Shown here one piece after another: positions 55,500-64,000 of a stretch of 64,000 nucleotides of DNA (its first letter is position 1; the number at the start of each line of letters is the position of its first letter). Location: the NCBI RefSeq assembly GCF_021134715.1, contig NC_060022.1, positions 3,229,001 to 3,293,000 of the forward strand. Reading direction: 5' to 3'. This stretch comes from Daphnia pulex. Its lineage: Eukaryota > Arthropoda > Branchiopoda > Diplostraca > Daphniidae. Under the pieces are notes generated by a model. It was not told the origin of the DNA, did not search any database, and saw only the letters and a program-made list of their open reading frames with translations. The position numbers and the translations under genes are program-made.

Positions 55500-56263
55500 C
55501 TTGGCAAAATGTACAGATGCTCAGGCCACATGATCAGCTGAAATTTCCAAGTAGATATTATAGACACAAGTAGAATTCACACACAAATAATTAAGATTCC
55601 GTCACATCTAACAATTCAAACAGGAAATACCATTTTTATGAAGAAAAATGTCAGGAAGGAAAATACGCCGTACGGATTATCTATTGATACGCTTTCAATC
55701 AGTGCTCGAAAAAAAATGGCGGCGGTCTTGCGTAACGAAGACTTATCGTTCCATATCAGTAGTTTTAAATGTGAATCATAGATGGCGATGAAACTAGTAT
55801 TTTAGTCTGCTAGAAAAGAGTCCAATAAAATGTCTGCCATTGCCAACCTACACGTGTTTTCCGTAATTTTCAGCAGTTTGTGTCAATTAGACCCATTTCT
55901 AATTATCCCACATTTCCCAAAAATGAAGAAATTCAAAAAGTGGATAGTAACTTTCATCTTTTCAAACTGGCAGTTAGTATCATTAGATTATTTACTCGTG
56001 AATGGCATGTGACACTGTAGCCGGCTTTCTGTTACAATTTATTAGGAGATGACGAATTCCGTTCGCTGGATCTGAGTCCCAACAAGTCGTTGAATATTCT
56101 TTAAGATCATACAGACGTAAAGTATACAAGAGAACAGCAGTTCATCCTCCACGTTCCAACAAAATGCCAACTGATCAAGACTGGCCCTTGGTTTGGCCAG
56201 TTGCCAGATCTTTCCATCCAGCTAGTGTCCGCTGCCATGGCATCAGGAATGGCTTGTTCGGGT
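55026..56263. other. Spacer of the inner inverted repeat
   Basis: This 1238-bp segment is not self-complementary. Its left half holds mRpS35 exon 1 (minus). Its right end holds the 5' part of mRpS35 exon 2 (plus). Between them are a YY1-like motif and AT-rich sequence. The plus-strand ORF running through 55025-55214 and the one at 55159-55362 resemble nothing I know. Confidence 0.7.
55714..55726 (-). promoter_or_regulatory. YY1/Pho-like motif upstream of mRpS35 exon 1
   Basis: On the minus strand the sequence reads ACCGCCGCCATTTT, a match to the GCCGCCATNTT-type YY1/Pho site. It lies about 215 bp upstream of the exon 1 ATG (55499). Such sites are frequent in promoters of ribosomal and mitochondrial-protein genes. 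It may mark the original mRpS35 promoter; function is inferred. Confidence 0.4.
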
Positions 56264-57147
56264 GGCAACACCACCCGGTAAATTTGTCAATGCAGAGTTG
56301 ATGAAGATCCCCAACTTTCTTCACTTGACACCACCCGCTATTGAGAGACAGTGCCAAGCATTGAAAAGTGAGAACCCTTCAGTATAATAGATATATTCAT
56401 AAAGCTTTACACATTATTTGTTTATAGAGTTCTGCACAGAGTGGCCGAAAGAGTTGGGTACCAACGAAAAGATTGAAAATCATTTACCCATCACAATCAC
56501 AACTAGTGATTACCTCCATTCTTCCTCCTCATTGAGGGATGCCCGATTCAGAATAGTAACACTCCAGGTCTGAAAAGAAGAAAACAAATAGCATTTCATT
56601 TCCTGTTATAAGTAACTCTTTTCTTCCTTCATGTAGGTGAAATTGAGCTCTTTGAAATTGGACAATCACGCCAAGGATAAACTGCTTCGACTAGTGAAAG
56701 AGCATTACAACCTAGAAACTGACGTGCTGACGATTGTCTCTGAGCGGTGTCCTTTGAGAATGCAGAACGTCAATTACGCCATGTATCTGCTGAATGTTCT
56801 CGTCAGCGAGTCTTGGGTACGTCCTAATGTTTTGATAGGCAAACAACAATTGCGTGCTGGTAGGAGTCTAGTAATCGACACTTCCTCTTTTGTCTCTGTT
56901 GTTTGCCGTACAGAAAACTGAGCCGTGGGAGGATGAGAAATGCGAAGCAGACATGGAAAAAATATGTGTGGGAAGGGAGCCAGTCGCAACGAACAGTGGA
57001 GCAGCTGCTCCAACGAATGCCGGACAAACAGAAAGCCCAAGACATGCCGGAGGTCATCGAACAGTACGCAGCCTATTCTGGTGAATACCACATCACACTA
57101 ACAGCCTTGTCTTTTCAGACAGCATTTCCATTGACGGTGAAGATTAA
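56046..57147 (+). pseudogene. mRpS35: mRpS35 remnant, right arm, with exon 2 but no exon 1
   Basis: Plus-strand exons are 56046-56367, 56428-56567, 56637-56816, 56914-57080 and 57119-57147 (stop TAA). The first contains MPTDQDWPLVWPVARSFHP and, in another frame, TPPGKFVNAELMKIPNFLHL. The last gives DSISIDGED. Splice sites are intact throughout. The frame is broken near 56100, near 56264 (exactly at the arm boundary) and by the extra A near 56953, which is shared with the left arm. No exon 1 lies upstream. The introns show that this is not a retrocopy. An intact mRpS35 should exist elsewhere, since mitoribosome proteins are generally essential; that is inference. Confidence 0.8.
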
Positions 57148-57735
57148 TTCATTTCATTTCGGTTACAGGTTTATCGTGTATGTTCGCGTAGTTGCTGTCC
57201 GCTGTGGTACGTTGTTGCAGCCTATGCTGGTGAAACATCTTTCTACATCAAAATCAATTGGCCGTTCCTTGGTGCTGGTGTCGTGTTTCCGAAGTTGTAT
57301 TATTATTTTACTAAATTGGCATTGTGTCAATGTAGTATACCGTTAATATGTTAAGAAGGAACAAAAAAGAAATATGGGGATGTTTATGTCAAATAAATAA
57401 TAAACATGTTTTCGGGATTGGGAAAGGAAAGAGGAGGATGTTGGAGGGGGGATATTTCAAGTTTGGTTAAAAAACAGTTAATTTATAACCCTACAAACAT
57501 ATCCCTACCAATTAATCTCCAAACCCCACATACTTATACCTTCTAATTCTTCTGACCCCATAAACATTACACCTACCAACCCTCAAATGTATACCCTAAA
57601 CCACATAAACCAATGTCAAACCCTATGTCTTTAATAAATAAAAAAATTTAATACATCAAACTAGTTTTTATTATTTTTTTTGAAAAGTACAAAAATTTCA
57701 ATAAACAGAGCGTCCGGTTCAAGACATTTTTCTTC

Positions 57736-58171
57736 TGCACGAGTTTAAACGCAACCCGCCACCACCGCTGCGGCAATGAGACAAAAAGCCATGGTATTGT
57801 TTTGCGGAAATCTGCGTCAGTCAAGTTACAAATTTTTCAAACTCAACAACTTCTGTCGAATTTTGCATCTAGTCTACTGGTGCAAATAGCGATCCTATGT
57901 GTTTGGTAGTTAAGAAGATGGTTGTTTAAAAAACAAACAATGGTGAGTTTTTTTGGCTACCCAGAACACCCCATTGTTTGTTTTTTAAACAACCATTTTC
58001 TAAACTACCAAACACATGGAATCGCGATTCGCACTAATGGACTAGATGCAAAATTCTACGCGAGTTGTTGAATTAGAAAAATTTGTAACTTGACTGATGC
58101 AGATTTTCGCAAAAAATAAAACATGGCTTTTTGTTTCATTGGGTAGTGGGTTGCTTTGTTTAACTCGCACA
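57736..58171. mobile_element. MITE-like foldback element 2, in unit B'
   Basis: Inverted counterpart of 53118-53553. Confidence 0.72.
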
Positions 58172-58985
58172 TGCTGTTATAGGATATGTCTACGGCCCCC
58201 AGAGATATTTATCTGGACCGAGAAGAAGAGAGAAGTACGAGGCAAGTTTTACTGGGGAGATGTAGTCATACTAGGCTTCCGGGTTAGACTCATGACCCTC
58301 CAAAAGTTTTCATCGGATCATGCGCCTTCCAAGTCCCCGTTCGACCAGAGCCCTCCCCTCCTCCTGGTTTCACAGCGGGTGAGTGACCACCGGCGGGCGT
58401 TGGTTAGTGGTTAGTTAGGGAAACGGGGCCACAGAAAAGAAGGGAGCCCAGATATGCACTAATAATTTAATCCAACGATTAAACAATTTATCAGTCTTGG
58501 ATTGCAGCATTCTCTCGTCGGTTTTCACCAGTGGATGAAGTCCATGACAGGTAGCGAAGGATTACCCTGTAAGCAGAATGAACATTTATTTGGATGGCAA
58601 TAATATTCAAACAAGATTGTAGCGACAGAATAAGCAATACCTAAAATAAAGATGGCCCACTTAAGAAAGTAAAAATTCAAGGGTAGCAGCCAACAGGTTA
58701 GTAAACAGGGACCTTGTTGACTTTCTTGAAAGGACATGACTTCTCATAAAGTCTGCCATGGAAATTTAGAAAGCTGGAGTTTAGAATCTGCAAATAAAAA
58801 AAGAAAAATAAGTCAGCTTGTTTATAATTTGTGTAATCAATAAGTTTGACGTCTATAATAAACAATTATCAGTAAACACTCAAAAGCGTCTCTAAAACAT
58901 TAGATAGATGTAAGTGGAGATCAATACTTTAAATACATGTTAGACTGCAATGGAAAAAGTTCAGTGACATGATAAGTGAACTTAC

Positions 58986-59263
58986 ACATGAAACCACAGA
59001 TCAGTTATCCAATCTTCTCTCGAGAAGATGAAATGAGAGATTGGTCTATGCTGGGTTTGGTGATCTAGCAAGTCCAATACAATTATGACTCCTAATAAAA
59101 GACGAGAAGGGGTTTCAGACTTTCAGCAATACATGAAATGGATAAAGCTTGTGTTGGTTATTACCTGTATCATTTCGATGGCACATTCAGTAGAATACAA
59201 TTATTTTGAACAAAATAGTTGACCGTAGGCTGCACGACGGCCACGACCCTTTCACGTTTCCTC
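58986..59263 (-). pseudogene. Possible ARV1-like exons, unit B'
   Basis: Inverted copy of 51991-52268 with the same exon lengths and splice sites. Confidence 0.38.
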
Positions 59264-59561
59264 CTGAAAGTTGATGAGAAACATTAAGGTTATCCAACAT
59301 ATACACGGAATAGAACACATCACCGACAAGTTAGAGACGAAATCACTCGAATTTACCAATGAATTCATTAGTAATTTTCGAAGAAAGGATAGCTTAACTT
59401 TTGACAGCAAACCGCCATTCCATTGACACAATCAACACGCCATCTATTTGACACGTCTCAAAACTCAGTATTTGCCGATGGTCTTAAGATACTCAAAAAA
59501 CTTGAAAAGTCCATATTTGTTTGCTAAAACCTAGCAATCAATCCTTAGAACTGTACAGAAA

Positions 59562-59949
59562 ACAAAGCTCACTTGCTAGTTTTATGCAAATTTTCCGGAA
59601 GTATACCGGAAGTAAGCGATAGCGCCTTAACCATTGAGCTGCCGACCAAATAAACCAAATATTCGTGATCTCCGTGAAATTTGGGGTCGATTGGGTGCAA
59701 TTAAAACGAAATCCAGAATTTGATCAAAATCGAGATTTTTCCTGAACTATAAGTTCAGGATAATTCTCGAAACCGGAAGTACGCGTACGTACAAAAAAAA
59801 ACATGAACTTTACGACAAATTTGACGAGGATCACGAATATGTGGTTCTTTTGTGCGTCAGATGAATATTTACTAAACTACTAACAAAAATGAGAAAACCG
59901 GAAGTAGAAAAAAACCCACATTATTACAAATCTAACAAGTGAGCTTTGT
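59562..59949. mobile_element. MITE-like foldback element 1, in unit B'
   Basis: Exact inverted counterpart of 51305-51692 with the same terminal repeats. Confidence 0.65.
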
Positions 59950-61553
59950 TGCTGAAAGAGAAACTGACAGCTATCACCCAAAATTTCTTTGTAGTAGCAG
60001 CGAGAAATTTCTCCAGAGATGTGCAAAGTAAACGTAACTAAACTGAGTGGAAAATTATCAAAGGCTAAGCCGTCTAGCGTCAGAAAAAATAAACGTTTAC
60101 ATGAAAACAATGTCCGCTCTAGCTCGTTGACAGTTGAAAGAAAGAAAAGAACTAACAAACGAAGGGAAATAACTGTGATACTCACGTAATATTCTCCCCT
60201 CCAAATTTACATCTCGTCTTCACCAAAAAGCGCCGCAGCATCACACATCACAACAGACGAAATCACCAAGGTATAATGAGGAGAAGGCAGCTTAACAGTT
60301 GACATTCTTCTGAATCAGTGCCTTGTTCCAGATTCTTGACGAAATATCCTATACTCGCCTATACTGCTACTTTTCGTATCACTTTTTGTAACTTTTCACT
60401 TTATTCCTGTTATTCTGCACTTTGCCTGCTAGTTGGAAAATTGGAAAAAAAAATAATTACCTCTTCTGTCAAGTATTTCCAGTAATAGGATGAGACGTAC
60501 AGCCGGTACACGTAGCATTGCAGGACATTTCGGCAGCAGGTCAGCGGACAGCAGTCAAGCGGTCAAGCTAGACATGTGATGATTTGGCCGTGATTTGGCC
60601 AAGTGGAAATAGAAATAAGTTAACTTATAAATCCACACATAAATATTTTACATACAGTAAACTTCAATGATAAAAACAAGAATTACTTTTTTAATTTTCA
60701 TTAAAATGTTGAAGAGTGAGCATTCATTGATAATTCAATTCGACGTCCTGCTCAGCTGGTTCAATCCTCGGAAAAAAATGCGTCACTCACGAATCGACAC
60801 ACGACTAATTTGACAGACGAAAAGGGTATGATAAAGCCATCTACATCTATCTTTAGAAAAAGGAAACGTTTAAGTAATACTTTGTTTGCGACTCGCAAGA
60901 AGGGCCTGATTTATGACAAATTTTACGCAGACACAGAGTTTAAAGCAACTAGTTCATGAGTATATAATCTACGAATTGTGGATGTCGTCCGGATACGCGT
61001 CTACTCTGTTTGTTTGTTTTTGTGCTGTGTTTTGGAGCCATTTTTTTTTGCAAACGAACTGCCTTTACTTCACCGAATGACCTAAAAATTTTCAAATAGC
61101 ATAAACAAGTTCTCTAGATTCTTAAACATAAAATACAGAATTAATACTTGAAGAGTTCAGTCACTTTCTTGGTCGTGGCTCCAAACGGAATATTCCTAAC
61201 GAGAGTAATTTACTAGATATCGGTTCCTTAGTTGTCGACGAAGTTTTTCTTTTCGTTTCTTCCTTATTTTCAGTTTGATTAGAACAATAAATGACATGGT
61301 ATTAGTCAACAGCTACAAGTTAAGAAGGGAGTTTTACCTTCAGTCCAATTGTATGACCACTCAAGTTGAGTTTTGCAATTCTTTTAAAGCTGTAACTATA
61401 GCTTTTTTCGACACAAACACGCAGAAAGATATTTGTCAGAACACCCAACATTCTCCAAGATAACAACAGCATCACCGACTCCATGCAACAGATGAATCTT
61501 GTAAGGATCAGACTGCTGTTCAGCTCCAGTATGTCGCTCTTGCTTCTATATTA

Positions 61554-61739
61554 TTATTGAGAGCCATCAGATTGACGTGGATGACTTGAATATGGGTGGT
61601 CAGCCGAAGAGGACGGACTGTTTGTTCCAGTTATTGGGGTGATCGGATTCGTCAGCAGATGAGATTCTCGAAGTCTCTTGACGCAAATGTGAGAGTAACG
61701 AATTTGTTCCTTAAGAAACCAATCAGAAGATGTTTCCAT
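61554..61739 (-). pseudogene. Unidentified conserved 61-aa ORF, right outer arm
   Basis: Inverted partner of the ORF at 44459-44641. It starts METSSDWFLKEQIRYSHICV and ends with the same Ser/Pro-rich tail. The two differ by roughly nine substitutions and one extra residue. The frame is kept despite divergence at silent and flanking positions, which hints that the ORF was, or is, under constraint in at least one copy. Confidence 0.4.
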
Positions 61740-62491
61740 GGCGCTTGTAAGAACTAAAATACAAAAAAAGAAAAAAATTAATTTGTGCATTTCATTTAAA
61801 GAGTTTGGATAGTCTATTTACTTCCAGTTTCCCACTACTGAGTGTCTGTTAGTGTTAGGTATGACCAATCAGTGAGTATGTTCTTCTCCATTAGAGGATG
61901 GCAAAAGTAGAAGGTGAAATGAGGGCACTTTCTGTCAAACTTTGAATCATCAAAGGTTGCCTTACCTTGTAATAAAAGATCAAAGCCAGGTCACTGGAGC
62001 TCTTGGAACCTGGTATCAAACAGTTATAAATCACTGATTAGAAATACATATAGAAATTATTTAAAAAAAAGTTCAACTTCCATTTCTTTCTTAAATTTGT
62101 GAAACGAGAAGTTTGCCTCAAACAGAGATGACTCTGTCTTGAGTTCAGGCAATATGCACAACATAAAGTGCCATTTTGGATTTGTTGGCGTATATCTGAC
62201 ACAATTGAGTCAGAATGGACATGCAATTGACATGCATCTGTCTTCCAATATTACACTGATTTGGTACTTGGTGGGCATTGAACTAGTTTTGGAAATGGTT
62301 ACACAATTTAAGACTTTAAATACCCAAGCATTTCACAGAGAACATATGTCACTTTACAGCTTTATCCGTTAAGGTTTAACATATAGTTAGTAAGTAACCA
62401 TCCAACTACATCGTATTGAAACACCAAACTGATCCTTTCAATCTGATCAATTTTATTAGAGTTGAGACTTGAGAGTTGAGACTATGACTTT

Positions 62492-63131
62492 TACACTTCC
62501 ATTCATGAATGCCATTCTTAATAACCAAGAACCTTCCAGTACTATGTGCAAAGTTGCAAACGTTCAATGGATGATGGACTAAAAAAAAGCGTTACAGAAG
62601 CTTGCGTACAGCACATTAAGTCGCAGTATACGTTTCAACGATTCGAATCCTAAAATTACAGTCTTACATTCTTATGGTTTCACTAACAACAATACTTTTA
62701 CATACTACTGAATGCTTCTCTTAGTTCTTTCATGATAAATATTTCTTTTTCTTACTTCATTACTTCGTTCGTCTTGATGGTCTCCATTCTCGAACTTGAA
62801 TGACATTTACATATTTTGGTTGTGCTTTGTGCAACATTGCCAGATTTTATATTAATAATGCTGCCCAGTGCCCACCAAGAGGCGACTGATATTTTGTTTT
62901 ACCGCTGTGGTTTTGCTGTGATGTGATTATTTAATTAAAACGAGTAGAGAACGTAAGAACAAAGCGGAACAAGGAGATGAGCAATAGAAGCGGATTCAAT
63001 CACGTGAACCATAGACAGTGTAAATCAACGCATACTTAAACATCACGATGAGAATTTTCCTTTTTGTATTATGTAACCTTTATAATGATGTGCTGTGTTA
63101 AGCGGTAATTTAAAAAAAAAAATGTAAACAT
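62492..63131. other. Intergenic between the palindrome and the bZIP gene
   Basis: AT-rich unique sequence that should include the 3' UTR of the bZIP gene. A GATTCGAATCC at about 62640 resembles a tRNA B box, but no A box or cloverleaf accompanies it. No coding exon seen. Confidence 0.55.
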
Positions 63132-64000
63132 CTAACGGACATTCAGGATCCAAGCCAATTCGATGGAGCCGCTGAGCTCTACAAACCATCTGTTCAAAAT
63201 GAAAATGCACGAATTACTAAGAGTGAATTTCTTGTTAATTTTGAATATTTTACCAAGGCAAGCGTCGTTATTCCTGTCAATGGAACACTCGGAACACTTT
63301 TCCACGGAGATGCGTTGATGTCTGTCAAGGTGGACGCAAATCCCTCCGGATCTTTTCTGCTGGCCGGTGGATGAAGATGCAACTGGCTTTCTATTGTATT
63401 TCGACGGATCCAGGTTACTTGTAAATCGTAGATTGCCGATGCTCTTCAGACCGGACAAAACGGTTGATAACGAGCTATCATTGGCCAGAACACTTTTGAG
63501 GTAGTAAACTTCCTCTTCCAGTGTCGTGACGCGATGGCGCAGCTTTCCATTATCGGATTCCAGATGGGTGTTATCTTTGGTTAGCTTATCGCATTGTTTT
63601 TCCATTTCATCCATGAGAGCCTTCTTCTTTTCACGATTCCTTTTGGCGATAATGGCATTTTTACGACTCTTCTCGAACGCAGGATCCTCCGAAGGATTTT
63701 CCTCGTAGCGTCGTCTCTTTTTCCGTCCGTTGCTGTTGTTATTGTAGGGGCTGTCGTCCGCATCGTCGTAACTGCCGCCACTCATCACACTCTGCGCCGA
63801 CATGTGACGTTTGCGACCGCTTTTGTTGGCGTTCTCCGACTGGCTGCAGAACGAATTGTCATCTTCACTGAGGACTAGAGAGACACGTTGCGAGGCGTTG
63901 CGAGTCCGGCGAAGGCCCACACGGCCGGCCACGGGAATATTATCTTGGGCGAGATGGGTCTCGACGGTCGACTGGTAAATTTCATCCACCGTACACGGAT
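63132..64000 (-). CDS. CREBZF/Zhangfei-like bZIP transcription factor, partial at window edge
   Basis: The frame is open from the right edge to a TAG at 63132. The first in-frame codons in view include no ATG, so the N-terminus lies outside the window. Counting from the GTG at 63989, an acidic/Ser-rich part (38-85) and GRKKRRRYEE precede the basic region (KNAIIAKRNREKKK, 110-123). A zipper with leucines at 136, 143, 150, 157 and 164 follows. Next come VYYLKSVLANDSSL, then GGICVHLDRHQRISVEKCSEC (215-235), the C-terminal block typical of CREBZF. Human CREBZF is a nuclear HCF-1-binding regulator; unlike it as I recall it, this basic region keeps the Asn. A 64-bp intron (63253-63190, GTAAAA...AACAG) would give an alternative end, with DGL then TAG at 63181-63179. 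The Drosophila CREBL2-type protein is less similar. Confidence 0.82.
   Translation of the reverse strand, partial: PCTVDEIYQSTVETHLAQDNIPVAGRVGLRRTRNASQRVSLVLSEDDNSFCSQSENANKSGRKRHMSAQSVMSGGSYDDADDSPYNNNSNGRKKRRRYEENPSEDPAFEKSRKNAIIAKRNREKKKALMDEMEKQCDKLTKDNTHLESDNGKLRHRVTTLEEEVYYLKSVLANDSSLSTVLSGLKSIGNLRFTSNLDPSKYNRKPVASSSTGQQKRSGGICVHLDRHQRISVEKCSECSIDRNNDACLGKIFKINKKFTLSNSCIFILNRWFVELSGSIELAWILNVR

Larger units (their letters stand above)
56264..60426 (-). repeat. Repeat unit B', right inner arm (4.2 kb)
   Basis: Inverted copy of 50828-55025. Coordinates of matching features sum to 111289 near the centre and 111254 farther out, showing only about 35 bp of net indel in 4.2 kb. It ends at the same GGCAAAGTGCAG terminus and then joins the outer arm directly. 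Confidence 0.92.
43677..62491. repeat. 18.8-kb nested inverted repeat (palindromic complex)
   Basis: Sequence read rightward from 43677 reappears inverted when read leftward from 62491. The outer arms (about 43677-45220 and 60427-62491) are diverged, with 60-61-residue ORFs that differ at several positions. The inner arms (50828-55025 and 56264-60426) are almost identical: ORFs of 147, 105, 101 and 94 codons are the same in both. The left side carries additional material (45220-50827) absent from the right. The spacer is 55026-56263. The arms hold gene remnants with introns, so they were copied as DNA. Confidence 0.93.

Noticed and set aside
53943-57346. The 147-codon ORF in each inner arm as one protein
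   Set aside because: Only its front part (YVWEGSQSQR onward) is a real mRpS35 exon frame. The rest runs through an intron and 3' flanking sequence.
62636-62650. tRNA B-box-like GATTCGAATCC
   Set aside because: No A box at a suitable distance and no cloverleaf could be drawn around it.

Overview
This is eukaryotic nuclear DNA, most likely from an arthropod. A branchiopod crustacean such as Daphnia is my best guess, from gene structure and protein resemblance; no sequence mark proves it. Real genes here have short GT-AG introns (about 50-110 bp) and a microsatellite-rich, polypyrimidine-rich background. Only three protein genes look intact: a haf-like leucine-rich-repeat (LRR) membrane protein (38535-41336, +), an NKAP homologue (42132-43457, -) and a CREBZF/Zhangfei-type bZIP factor entering from the right edge (63132-64000, -).

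Layout. (1) 1-9237 is a tandem duplication with a period of 5374 bp. The two copies of the first 3863 bp look identical. Inside it are foldback (inverted) structures and two families of degenerate internal repeats; I find no gene. (2) About 9.2-38.5 kb has no convincing coding sequence. It is dense in microsatellites and strand-biased purine/pyrimidine tracts. A good noncoding exon at 22760-22844 and a candidate first exon ending at 12875 suggest that much of it is long 5' introns of the LRR gene. (3) 38.5-43.5 kb holds the LRR gene (4 coding exons, 581 aa) and NKAP (6 exons, 334 aa), tail to tail. (4) 43.68-62.49 kb is a nested inverted repeat of 18.8 kb beginning about 220 bp upstream of the NKAP start codon. 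Its outer arms are diverged and its inner arms (about 4.2 kb each) nearly identical; on the left side there is also an extra tandem copy. The arms carry intron-containing remnants of host genes: mRpS35 (recognised with good confidence), an FBXO21-like gene (moderate), an ARV1-like gene (tentative) and an unidentified 60-aa ORF. Two kinds of foldback MITE-like element lie in each inner unit. (5) 62.5-63.1 kb is intergenic, followed by the bZIP gene.

The most noteworthy object is the nested palindrome. Three copies of its repeat unit share one left terminus (GGCAAAGTGCAG). The mRpS35 gene is split across it: exon 1, with a presequence and a YY1-like promoter motif, lies on one side of the spacer, exon 2 on the other, and the downstream exons occur in both arms with the same frameshift. 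The captured genes keep their introns, so the copying was DNA-based. The three intact genes have no evident shared pathway.
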